From Clostridium muellerianum (lineage in GTDB: Bacteria > Bacillota > Clostridia > Clostridiales > Clostridiaceae): a stretch of 64,000 nucleotides of DNA. The notes below the pieces were generated by a model. The model saw only the letters and a program-made list of their open reading frames with translations. It was not told the origin of the DNA and searched no databases. Each line of letters starts with the position of its first letter. Within the stretch, counting starts at the first letter, position 1. Of the stretch, positions 35,288 to 44,196 are shown piece by piece. The DNA is taken from the NCBI RefSeq assembly GCF_012926525.1, contig NZ_JABBNI010000021.1:25594-89593 (forward strand). The letters run 5' to 3'. The position numbers were made by a program, and so were the translations under genes.

Positions 35288-35318
35288 GAGCTGTGCACTA
35301 ATTATTAGCACACAGCCC
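35288..35318 (-). terminator. Terminator of the amino-acid permease gene
   Basis: Imperfect 15-bp stem GAGCTGTGCACTAAT/ATTAGCACACAGCCC; leftward it runs into TTTTGG. Confidence 0.65.
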
Positions 35319-35362
35319 TTGCCGAATTAAATATAGTGTTTATTACACTATTTTTTCTTTTG

Positions 35363-36748
35363 CTATGTTGACTCTTTTTTAGTATAAAATTTATAGGCAA
35401 TATATGCTATAATAGCGTATGTGCCTGCCACAATGAAAGAAACTCTCATTGTGGATCTAAGAGTCATACACCCAATAACAATAACTAAAAAAACTAACCC
35501 TAAATAGTCCCCATATGGATAAAACGGAGCCAAGTATTTAATTGTATGCACTTCATTATTCATTATCTTTATTCTTCTGAATTTTAAATGACTTATAAGA
35601 ATTACTGCCCAGCAAGTAGTTATGCTAAAAACAACAATTGAAGAAAATATTGTAAAGGCTTGTTCAGGAAGAAGGTAGTTTATTACAACTCCAACTAGCA
35701 TCATACAAAAGATAAACATTACTGCCACCTGTGGCACCTTTGTGTTATTAACCTTTCCCAAAAATGCAGGTGCATTCTTTTGTAATGCTAAATTATATAT
35801 TACTCTACTATTAACAAAAATACTAGCATTTAATGTTGAAACTGCTGCTATAATAACAACAAAGTTTATTACTGATGCTGCTGCAGGTATACCTATCCTG
35901 CTAAATACTTCTACAAATGGACTTCCACTACTTCCCATAGTACTCCAAGGGAAAAGTATTACTAAAACAACTATTGCACCTACGTAAAAGATTAATATTC
36001 TCCAAAACACTGCGTTTATAGCTTTGGGAATACTTTTATCAGCATCTTCTACTTCACCAGCTGCAAGTCCTAGGTCTTCAACTCCTCCATAAGCAAATGC
36101 TGCCATTGATACTGACACTAAAATTCCCTGTATGCCATTTGGAAAAAAACCGCCATTATTAACTATATTTCCGAAACCAACAGGTTGTCCATGATTACCC
36201 ACACCAAAAAATATCATTAAAATACCAAAGATCACCATAAAAGCAATTGCAGTGACTTTAATAAATGATAACCAAAATTCAGCTTCGCCATAGACTTTTA
36301 CCCCGATAGTATTTACTGTAAATAAAATAATCACGATTATTAATGCACTGGCCCATATTGGAAATTGAGGAAACCAAAAATGTACATACTTACCAAGAGC
36401 ATTAAGTTCAGCAGCACTTACAGCAACTACGATTACTGGCTTGCTCCAACCAAGCATAAAACCTAAATAGCGGGAAATATAACGATTTGCATATGAAACA
36501 TATGACCCAGATACAGGTTCTGCTACAGCAAGTTCTCCTAGAGCCCTCATTATAAAATATATTGCAATTCCGGCAAATACATATGTCAGTATAATAGCAG
36601 GGCCAGCTGCTTTTATAGCCGATGACGCTCCATAGAAAAGGCCTGTACCTATTGCACCTCCTATAGAAATCATCTGAAGATGACGGTTTTTAAGATCTCG
36701 TTTTAGTTCCTCCTTTTCTAAAGATTTAACTTTAACTTTTTCACCCAT
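35363..36748 (-). CDS. Amino-acid permease (APC superfamily, AAT type)
   Basis: 461 residues, 12 membrane segments. The N-terminal RDLKNRHLQMISIGGAIGTGLFYG and ALGELAVAEPVSGSYVSYANRY are classical for the GABA/aromatic/basic amino-acid permease family. ATG 36748 has GGGAGG 7 bp upstream; the frame to 36808 lacks one. Promoter/operator C is directly upstream and the MarR gene diverges from it. A relative decayed at 28433-28729. Substrate unknown. Confidence 0.9.
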   Translation of the reverse strand: MGEKVKVKSLEKEELKRDLKNRHLQMISIGGAIGTGLFYGASSAIKAAGPAIILTYVFAGIAIYFIMRALGELAVAEPVSGSYVSYANRYISRYLGFMLGWSKPVIVVAVSAAELNALGKYVHFWFPQFPIWASALIIVIILFTVNTIGVKVYGEAEFWLSFIKVTAIAFMVIFGILMIFFGVGNHGQPVGFGNIVNNGGFFPNGIQGILVSVSMAAFAYGGVEDLGLAAGEVEDADKSIPKAINAVFWRILIFYVGAIVVLVILFPWSTMGSSGSPFVEVFSRIGIPAAASVINFVVIIAAVSTLNASIFVNSRVIYNLALQKNAPAFLGKVNNTKVPQVAVMFIFCMMLVGVVINYLLPEQAFTIFSSIVVFSITTCWAVILISHLKFRRIKIMNNEVHTIKYLAPFYPYGDYLGLVFLVIVIGCMTLRSTMRVSFIVAGTYAIIAYIAYKFYTKKEST

Positions 36749-36872
36749 TATTTTAACCTCCCTCATAATCTTTAAAAAGATCAATTCACGGAATCCATAA
36801 GTATTCATGGCATTGGTAGGCCTTCTATCAATAATTTCATGGAAATTGTACTTAAAAAACGTCCTTGCTTAT

Positions 36873-36927
36873 AGTTTGTCTATCAAACAATTATATACAT
36901 AGTAGCATTGTTTGATCGTAATGTCAA
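36873..36927 (-). promoter_or_regulatory. Promoter/operator C of the MarR regulon (permease)
   Basis: Minus strand TTGACA (36922-36927), 17-bp spacer, TACTAT (36899-36904), then AGTTTGTCTATCAAACA (36873-36889). Same order and spacing as at 32856 and 34960. Confidence 0.85.
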
Positions 36928-37019
36928 CGATATCATGACGTTATCTAAGATACTCATTGATTTTTATTTTTTAGGGTTTTATATGCAAACTTTCTCCACC
37001 TTAATACTACGCCTCAACA

Positions 37020-37047
37020 TTGACAAACCATAAAAATCTAGTATAAT
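37020..37047 (+). promoter_or_regulatory. Promoter of the MarR gene at 37083
   Basis: TTGACA (37020-37025), 16-bp spacer, TATAAT (37042-37047). A single half-site TCAAACT overlaps the -10 (37047-37053), so weak self-repression is possible. Confidence 0.75.
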
Positions 37048-37082
37048 CAAACTAGTTACACATTTAGAGAGGGGGGGGAGCA

Positions 37083-37622
37083 TTGGATTTTCATAGTAAG
37101 GATGTTAACGATATTTTTGCCAACCTTGATAAAAAGGTTGGGATTGTATTCCGACACCAAATGCTGATGTCGGTTTATCAGTCGATTCCTAGAGATTATG
37201 ATCTGGGGTTCTTCATGAGCGAAGTGGAGATTCACGCTCTAGGCTTCATCCAAAAAGAACCAGGAATGACAGCTAAACGGCTAGGCCAGCTCACCTACCG
37301 TACGAAAGGAACCATATCTTCCATGCTATCGCATCTGGAGAAGGAAGGCTTTCTCGAACAGCGGATCAATCCTGAAAATATGCGGGAACGTAGACTCTAT
37401 CTTACTTCCAAAGGTGAATTCGTGTGCGAACAGCATGACGCCTTCGATCGCAGAACCACCTACAACTATCTTATGGAAGCTGCAAAGCACTGCACGTTGG
37501 AAGAGATCAACGGTTTTTTCAAGGTAACACACTATCGAAGTGAATACTTCGAAAAGGTCATTGAGGAAGAAAAAGCAAAATACTCCGCATCACAAAAAAA
37601 GGCTAAGCAATCGGACGACTGA
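37083..37622 (+). CDS. MarR-family regulator, probable controller of the 32-37 kb regulon
   Basis: 179 residues; winged helix EIHALGFIQKEPGMTAKRLGQLTYRTKGTISSMLSHLEKEG and wing NMRERRLYLTSKGE. Start is TTG 37083 behind a run of eight G. The gene is visibly richer in G+C than its neighbours, as in recent transfer. It diverges from the permease, whose promoter carries one of three matching inverted repeats, so it is the best candidate for the repressor of permease, enolase-type enzyme and NhaC. Same subfamily as the MarR at 25231. Confidence 0.9.
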   Translation: MDFHSKDVNDIFANLDKKVGIVFRHQMLMSVYQSIPRDYDLGFFMSEVEIHALGFIQKEPGMTAKRLGQLTYRTKGTISSMLSHLEKEGFLEQRINPENMRERRLYLTSKGEFVCEQHDAFDRRTTYNYLMEAAKHCTLEEINGFFKVTHYRSEYFEKVIEEEKAKYSASQKKAKQSDD

Positions 37623-37786
37623 TATCCCAGCCGTCCTTATTCTTATACACACAGCACATGCACAATCTAACGAGTACAAGTTGATAGTGCCAATCAAATA
37701 ACCAAGAGCAAGTTACAGATTGACTCCTTCGTTTTGTACAAAATCTAATAAATTCTCCATTTATCTTAAAATTAAATCCTTATTTC

Positions 37787-37872
37787 AACTTGGATTCGAC
37801 AAGTAAATTTTTCAGAGCTAAAAAAATCTACTTATATCAATATCTATCGTCAGTACTTGCCGAATCCAAGTT
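37787..37872. repeat. Small element with 19-bp inverted ends
   Basis: AACTTGGATTCGACAAGTA at 37787-37805 is repeated inverted at 37854-37872 with one mismatch, 48 bp apart. It could be a solo mobile-element scar or a terminator for the MarR gene. The surrounding 37623-38119 holds no gene. Confidence 0.6.
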
Positions 37873-38119
37873 CCTCACAGTGTAACCTCATGTGATAGTC
37901 TATAATATTCATATCAAAAATTTCCTACTTCTTTTACTTTTCTCGATATCTCTTCTTTTAATTCCTTTGTATAACTTTTCCCTTTCATCATTTACCTCCA
38001 ATCACTTTCTACATTATAATAAATGTATTAGTAATTTTCAAAACCAATTTAGGGGCTTAAGAGAAACCATATATAGTATTATGTTTTTACTTTGCTGATA
38101 CCAGTTAATTAAATTAAAT

Positions 38120-38216
38120 GAGACTGTTGCAATAAGTAATTTATATAATATATGTTGTTTAAAAATTACAAATTAAGACAACATATATTACCTTTTACTC
38201 TCAGCGCAACAGCCCC
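38120..38216. repeat. REP-like palindromic element downstream of the third MalY gene
   Basis: Outer arms GAGACTGTTGC.../...GCAACAGCCCC and inner arms ATATGTTGT/ACAACATAT form a hairpin of about 97 bases. It resembles 13235-13325 in layout (GGGGCT outer stem, ACAACATAT inner stem). It lies where a terminator for the MalY gene is expected. Confidence 0.65.
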
Positions 38217-38304
38217 ATTATTATCAATATCCACTATTTGTAAACAATCATATAACAATAGTTATAAGAAACATGAATCCAGTTCCAAAATAATTTATCT
38301 ATAT

Positions 38305-39498
38305 TTATTTTATATAATTGTCCAAAGTTGCTTTTAGTCGTTCTAACCCCTCATAGATATACTTTGTTGGGCATGCTAAATTCCAACGTTCAAAACCTGC
38401 TCCTGCTTCTCCAAAAATGTGTCCCTCATCAAAGAACAATTGTGCTTCCATACGAAGAATACGTTCCAGTTCACAGTACTCAATTCCAAGACCATTAAAA
38501 TCCATCCACAGCAGATAGGTTCCTTCCATATCCATAATCTGAATCTGAGGAAATTCCCTTTCCATGAATTCTATGATAATTTTACGATTTTTATCGACTA
38601 GTGCAACAACCTGTTCAAGCCACTCTTCACAGTATTCATAGCCGAGACGACATGCTTCATATCCTAAAATGTTACATTTAGGATTAGTTGTATGAGTCAT
38701 AAGTTCTGTCTCAAAAGTCTTACGTAAATCTGGATTAGGTATAATAACATTAGCAGTCTGCATACCAGCTAGGTTAAAAGTTTTACTTGGTGCAGTGCAT
38801 ACAATAGAATGTTGTTCAAATTCTTCGGAAATAGCACCAAATACAGTATGTTTAAATTCAGGACTGATAAGATCATTATGGATTTCATCTGAAAAAATCA
38901 TTATGTCATTGTCAATACATATGCGACCTATCTTTGTCAATTCTTCTACTGTCCACACACGTCCAGTTGGATTATGTGGGCTACACAAAATCAAAAGTTT
39001 TGTATTTGGATCTTTGGCTTTTGCTTCAAAATCTTCGAAATCAATAACATAGGTACTTCCTTTTCGAACTAATTTATTTTCTACTAGAACACGATTATTT
39101 CTAGAAATTCCAATATACATAGGATAGTATATAGGAGTCATCAGCATAACACCTTCTCCTTCTTTAGTAAAGGCTTTTATAGCTGCAAAAAAAGCATCAA
39201 TAACACCATGAGTATCTTTTAACCATTCCGGATTAATATCCCAATTGTGACGTCTTTTCGTCCAATTGCACACAGAAGTTTTATATTTATCATTAGGATT
39301 AGCATAGCCCAATACATTATTATCAATAAAATCTTTTAAACCTTTTTTGATTTCTGGTGCTGTAGTTAATTCCATATCTGCAACAGAAAAAGGAATAACA
39401 CCATCCTTGGTATCAGGATTAATTTCTCTCATTTCATCCCATTTCTTGGAACCTGTCCCATAACGGCTAACAACCGTTTCAAAATCATATTTTTTCAT
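38305..39498 (-). CDS. MalY/PatB-type PLP-dependent C-S beta-lyase/aminotransferase (third)
   Basis: 397 residues: VADMELT, CSPHNPTGRVW (172-182), SDEIH (203-207), PLP lysine K239 in APSKTFNLAG. GGAGGT before ATG 39498. It is last in a same-strand group with redoxin, RidA and an HAAAP transporter, which suggests uptake and beta-elimination of a serine- or cysteine-like amino acid with RidA clearing the imine. Confidence 0.9.
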   Translation of the reverse strand: MKKYDFETVVSRYGTGSKKWDEMREINPDTKDGVIPFSVADMELTTAPEIKKGLKDFIDNNVLGYANPNDKYKTSVCNWTKRRHNWDINPEWLKDTHGVIDAFFAAIKAFTKEGEGVMLMTPIYYPMYIGISRNNRVLVENKLVRKGSTYVIDFEDFEAKAKDPNTKLLILCSPHNPTGRVWTVEELTKIGRICIDNDIMIFSDEIHNDLISPEFKHTVFGAISEEFEQHSIVCTAPSKTFNLAGMQTANVIIPNPDLRKTFETELMTHTTNPKCNILGYEACRLGYEYCEEWLEQVVALVDKNRKIIIEFMEREFPQIQIMDMEGTYLLWMDFNGLGIEYCELERILRMEAQLFFDEGHIFGEAGAGFERWNLACPTKYIYEGLERLKATLDNYIK

Positions 39499-39702
39499 AA
39501 CTTACCTCCTAAATTTTCTCTTAAATGACCTAGTCATTTAAGTACACATGATACATATAACATTAATATTTTAAAATCATATGTATCATGATTAAATATT
39601 TATTATAGCTTTATATTTACTTATTTCATAATTTAAAAAAAGTAACTAACTCCATACAACTATTTTTCTTTATCTTGTTCTTTTACACATATATAATTTA
39701 TC

Positions 39703-41031
39703 TTATAAGAATGCCAAAAGCGGTGCTGCTACTAACATACAACCGGCAAGCACAACAAGCGCTAATGATGCATGTTTAAACTTTGCTAAAAACGGAACCT
39801 TGTATACTAAATATGTAGGAATTAAGCAATTCACCAATCCATATATTGGTCCAAATATAATGATAAACTTTACAATTGAGAAGTTTATCAGGATAACATA
39901 CCAAGGAAGAAGAATTGCAACAGCAAATATTCCATACTTTACCATCGTTTTGTTTATTTTTTCTTCTGGCAAAATACGATGAAGAATATTCATGATCAAA
40001 CCTTGAAGAGCTTCACGAAATCCCAAAAATGCTCCAAAGAATGCAGTCATAATTGCAAAAATATTTAAAATCAAGCTAAAAACCTTTACTGTATTGCCAG
40101 GTATTCCTTGGGCAACCATAGCTAAAGCTGAAATATTTTGATTATATGCTGCTATAGCTTGTTGTTGACTCATAGCAAAATTAAATGAAATCGCATAAAA
40201 GAAAACAGAGATAAATAAGATTGTATATGCTATATTCATAGCTCGTATAGCTTTATATTTGGCTAAAACAATAGAATCATTATGTGTTCGATAAGAAATT
40301 ACCATTGGACTTAAACACTGTACGAATAAAATAGAAGTTATCGTAAATGGCATCATGATAATAGCTTGTTTTATCAAATATCCAAAATTGGGAAAATTCA
40401 CAATATTGGCTACGCTCCAATGTTGCATCATAATAAAAGCTAAAACAACAATAACACTTAATTTAGTAATTACCATTCCTGAAGCAATCTTAAACAAAAA
40501 TTTTTCTCCTTGAGATGCTAAAGCTACCAAAATACAAATAACTGCTAATCCATAGAGTGGAGTTCTACCTAAGTTAGTACTTGTTACACCAAAAGAATGT
40601 AAAAATGTAGCACTGTCATTTGTACAAGCAATTGAATAAGTAAAGATTGCCTTAATCAACATTAAAAAATAGACAAACCCTAATATCAATCCCCAATTCT
40701 TACCTAAATAGTCACTAATAATACTAGGGTAACTTTCACACTTTGGTGATACTACCAATGTATTAATATATAGTCGTTGAGACAACCATAATGCTGGATA
40801 ACCAATCAGTCCAGAGAACAAATAAACCCATATGCCTACTCGACCTACCTGTACAGGTAAAAATACAATTCCAGCTCCGATTGCCATACCAATACACATA
40901 ATTACCCAACCAAAATCAGTACTGTTAAACTTTGTTGCTGCTTTCCATTCTTCTTCAGTCATACCAGCTTCTTCTGCATAGTTTCTTGGTAAGGACAGTT
41001 TTTTTACTGATCCTACTTTTTCATTAATCAC
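39703..41031 (-). CDS. HAAAP-family amino-acid transporter (serine/threonine type)
   Basis: 442 residues, 11 membrane segments; DFGWVIMCIGMAIGAGIVFLPVQ and the SdaC/TdcC-like layout place it in the hydroxy/aromatic amino acid permease family. Start GTG 41031, 8 bp after AGGAGGG. Position between MalY and RidA suggests it imports the lyase substrate, serine, threonine or cysteine being likely. Confidence 0.88.
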   Translation of the reverse strand: MINEKVGSVKKLSLPRNYAEEAGMTEEEWKAATKFNSTDFGWVIMCIGMAIGAGIVFLPVQVGRVGIWVYLFSGLIGYPALWLSQRLYINTLVVSPKCESYPSIISDYLGKNWGLILGFVYFLMLIKAIFTYSIACTNDSATFLHSFGVTSTNLGRTPLYGLAVICILVALASQGEKFLFKIASGMVITKLSVIVVLAFIMMQHWSVANIVNFPNFGYLIKQAIIMMPFTITSILFVQCLSPMVISYRTHNDSIVLAKYKAIRAMNIAYTILFISVFFYAISFNFAMSQQQAIAAYNQNISALAMVAQGIPGNTVKVFSLILNIFAIMTAFFGAFLGFREALQGLIMNILHRILPEEKINKTMVKYGIFAVAILLPWYVILINFSIVKFIIIFGPIYGLVNCLIPTYLVYKVPFLAKFKHASLALVVLAGCMLVAAPLLAFL

Positions 41032-41198
41032 AAGTTTTCCCTCCTATTTTGTAGTTTACATTAGTGCATTTTAATATTATATATGTATAGTGATATTTTG
41101 AAACAACATTACAGTAAATAAATTATCATAAAAATAATTACATACTTTTTATAAGAGAAATTTTTAAGTTTTCAAATTCTATGGCTTTAGATCAATAT

Positions 41199-41582
41199 CT
41201 AACCTTTATAAGCAATTACTTCTACTTCAGCTAATACTTCTTTTGGCAACTGTTTTACAGCTACACAAGAACGTCCTGGTTTTGATGGAAAATATTTTCC
41301 ATAAACTTCATTAAATGCAGCAAAGTTATCCATACTAGTTAGAAAACATGTAGTTTTTAATACCTGATCCATTGTAGCTCCTTCTGATTCCAATACTGCT
41401 GCAATATTTTTCATTATCTGCTCAGTCTGCTCTTCAATAGTGTTTCCAGCAACTTCACCTGTTACAGGATCTAATGGAATCTGTCCGGATAAGAATAAGA
41501 ATCCACCAACACACTTTCCCTGAGAATAAGGTCCAATAGCAGCAGGTGCTTTTTCTGTACAAATTGTTTTAATGTTATTCAT
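41199..41582 (-). CDS. ridA: RidA-family enamine/imine deaminase (second)
   Basis: 127 residues: TEKAPAAIGPYSQG, FLSGQIPLDP, PGRSCVAVKQLPKEVLAEVEVIAY including the catalytic Arg. Only about as similar to the RidA at 23190 as to distant family members. ATG 41582 has AGGAG upstream; the longer frame to 41681 has no ribosome site. Second RidA next to a MalY-type lyase in the window. Confidence 0.93.
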   Translation of the reverse strand: MNNIKTICTEKAPAAIGPYSQGKCVGGFLFLSGQIPLDPVTGEVAGNTIEEQTEQIMKNIAAVLESEGATMDQVLKTTCFLTSMDNFAAFNEVYGKYFPSKPGRSCVAVKQLPKEVLAEVEVIAYKG

Positions 41583-41818
41583 AATTATTTCTCCTCTTTC
41601 TTTAACTTTTTTTATTTTCTCTATCATATAAATTTTGGGAAGACACTCTATAATTCCAATCGTTGTAGTAAAATCATACACTTTGTAATGATATTTTAGT
41701 CATTTTTATTCTTTTATAGAACGCAGTAATCTCTTTTTTTACACAAGCTTTTTTTCTCCATATTCCTAACCATCTGAAGAATAGCATCTTATGTACTACA
41801 GTTATGTACCGCTCTCTC

Positions 41819-42334
41819 CTATGTTCCTTTTACAATATCATGAAGTGTAGGCAAATCTCCTGCATTTCTTCCGTAATGCACATATAATATACATCCATCT
41901 TTTGCAATAGCAAAAGCTGCTGGCAGCTGAAAAGGATCACCACTATCTATTCCATGAACATATCCTGCCTGTTTAGCCATGTCTACTTTTTCAAGAGAAT
42001 TGCCACCTAGCATTTCTTCCCTAGATTTTGCTTTCGGTACAGCAAACATGCTATAAAGTACTTCTTCTAAATCGCATATAATGGGAATGTCTAATAGCTG
42101 TTTAACTTTAGACATTTCATCTAAATCAGACTGTACTACAAATGCCAGTTCATAAGGACAATCCTTCCATTGACGATATTCTTCTGCCAATCGTTCAATC
42201 TCATATTGTGCTATAGTACAACCGTAAAACCTATGCAGAACTAGAATCAGTGGTTTTTCATTCATAAGGTCAAAGAGATTGTGCAATTTTTTATTTTGTA
42301 TTTTAACACTAACATTGTCTATAAAATGTCCCAC
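41819..42334 (-). CDS. AhpC/TSA-like redoxin with a single active-site cysteine
   Basis: 171 residues with a thioredoxin-like fold: LILVLHRFYGCTIAQYEIERLA carries C39, but the CxxC partner is Ala (A42), and LPAAFAIAKDGCILYVHYGRN is the cis-Pro/strand region. Probably a 1-Cys peroxiredoxin-like or bacterioferritin-comigratory-type protein. The start is unclear: the fine site GGAGGTGA is 17 bp before GTG 42334 with an A7 run between, so the frame may use an unusual start. Confidence 0.7.
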   Translation of the reverse strand: MGHFIDNVSVKIQNKKLHNLFDLMNEKPLILVLHRFYGCTIAQYEIERLAEEYRQWKDCPYELAFVVQSDLDEMSKVKQLLDIPIICDLEEVLYSMFAVPKAKSREEMLGGNSLEKVDMAKQAGYVHGIDSGDPFQLPAAFAIAKDGCILYVHYGRNAGDLPTLHDIVKGT

Positions 42335-42551
42335 TTGTTTTTTTATTTAAATCACCTCCTTTTCTTTAGTTATTTAAAGCTGTACTAGGCAATATTTCAG
42401 TTAGTATTGCATACATATATTTTCCAATTATATCTTCTGCTCAAACTTTAACTCATTTTGAAATAAAAATTCTTCTCTAAATATCTCCTAGCAATACTTA
42501 TTTTTTGATTTTTGTTATACAGGATTAGGTTCATTCAAATCCTTTACATAA

Positions 42552-42581
42552 ATAATCTCACTAAGAATAATATTGTGTCAA
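42552..42581 (-). promoter_or_regulatory. Probable promoter of the redoxin operon
   Basis: Minus strand TTGACA (42576-42581) and GATTAT (42552-42557), 18-bp spacer; leader about 210 nt. Confidence 0.5.
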
Positions 42582-43165
42582 AAAAAACACACACCATACC
42601 ATAACAGTAGATCTTTTGATAAACTCAGTTCAAAAATTTAAACATAATTTAAGCTTTTCAATGATATTTGTTTCGTCAATTGAACAAAAATAGTTTTTAA
42701 TTTTCAATTGCATAGGTCTTCATTTTGTGATATTATTAATAAAAATTTTAATTTTGAAAGAAATAGATATATTTTGGTTTACCAAGGATATCTGATACTA
42801 TGCTTGAAATCATGATATTTGATACTGTTAATAAATTATCAATAAAACAGATATGGTAATCAATTTTCAACACTTATATTACTTACAAACAAAAATAGAG
42901 TATACAGGTGCTAACTAAATACTCATACTTTACTGATAGTCGTTATTTCAACAAAGATTGGCTTATATGATCATTTGCACACTTATTTGTACTTAAAAGA
43001 CTAATCTTCACATGTTTTTATACGGATTATAATAAAGTATAATCACACTCACCTCACCATACTCTATAGTGTACATCTGTCTACTTTTCTGTATTATTAA
43101 TGGTAATTAGCAAGTTTAATTACTCCTTCATTAATTTTATGCCTTGAGCATATTGAAAGGAATGA
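42582..43165. other. Intergenic region, no gene seen
   Basis: About 580 bp of AT-rich sequence between the divergent redoxin and GntR genes. It has no remnant I can translate. CTATAGTGTACAT near 43066 could be a GntR-type site but has no matching second half. Confidence 0.35.
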
Positions 43166-43876
43166 TTGTTTTTTATGAACAAGGAAGTTTTTCAGGAAAC
43201 ATTAAAAAATAACCCTTTTTCTTCACTAAATGATCTTGTTTTTAATACTATTCTTCAAGATATAGTTACTATTGGCCTTACTCCTGGAGAAAAAATTTCT
43301 TCCCTTCACATTGCGAACCAATTAGGAGTTAGTCGATCACCAGTAAAAATTGCTATAGAAAGACTTCTATCTGAAAAACTTATTATAAGAAGCGAAAATG
43401 GAAATTTGAATGTTGCTCCTTTAAGCAAAGAAGATCATTTGTACATCTGCGAAACAAGGAAGATAATAGAAGGCTCTGCATCATTTTATGCTGCAAAAAG
43501 AATAAACAATGTTGAACTGAAAGAGTTAGAAAAAATTTTAAAGAAAGCGGATAATATACTATTATCTCATATTGATAGCAATTTAAATAATATAGGCAAT
43601 TTAATCTTCCTAGATATTCAGTTTCATTCTAAAATATTAAATGCATGTAGAAATCCTTATATTATTGAGATGTATGATAATATTAAAAATAGAGTTCAAA
43701 GATATAGCTTTTATCAAAAGTATAGATACAAACATAATTTAATGTCAACAGATTTTTTTTACGAAAATAATAGAGAACGTTATGCAATCTTAAAAGCAAT
43801 TGAAAACGGATTATCTGCAATTGCACAAAGTGAAATGGAATTTCATATAGATAAAATGAAATGGAATTTCTCATAG
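43166..43876 (+). CDS. GntR-family (FadR subfamily) transcriptional regulator
   Basis: 236 residues: N-terminal winged helix ILQDIVTIGLTPGEKISSLHIANQLGVSRSPVKIAIERLL and an all-helical FCD ligand domain (ETRKIIEGSASFYAAKRI, FLDIQFHSKILNACRNPYI). The start is TTG 43166 (AAAGG 5 bp before) or ATG 43175. Divergent from the redoxin-RidA-transporter-MalY group, which it may control. Confidence 0.85.
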   Translation: MFFMNKEVFQETLKNNPFSSLNDLVFNTILQDIVTIGLTPGEKISSLHIANQLGVSRSPVKIAIERLLSEKLIIRSENGNLNVAPLSKEDHLYICETRKIIEGSASFYAAKRINNVELKELEKILKKADNILLSHIDSNLNNIGNLIFLDIQFHSKILNACRNPYIIEMYDNIKNRVQRYSFYQKYRYKHNLMSTDFFYENNRERYAILKAIENGLSAIAQSEMEFHIDKMKWNFS

Positions 43877-44196
43877 ATAGAATTTTACACACAAGTCAAA
43901 CTTCATGAGCCTTCAAGATACCTATATCCATTTCACATTCTCCTGCTTTATTTCTTATATATCAACATGGCTATCTACTTCACTTTTAACTGTTAGACCG
44001 TATAGATCACTTCTCCAGTGTACATCAGGTCGCCATATCCATCAAGCAAAAGTTTTTTTCATACTTACACCTTATAACAGAAGTTTCAGCAAAAACACCA
44101 AAAACTCCTGAACCTAGTATCACATCGAATTTTACAGTGATTAAATAAGTTTATAAGTAGATAATGCAATAATCAAAGATTCATTATATGTGAATA
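43877..44196. other. Intergenic region with a possible decayed gene
   Basis: Short open pieces occur on the minus strand (for example VILGSGVFGVFAETS near 44080-44125), interrupted by stops. I cannot name a family; it may be chance. Confidence 0.25.
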
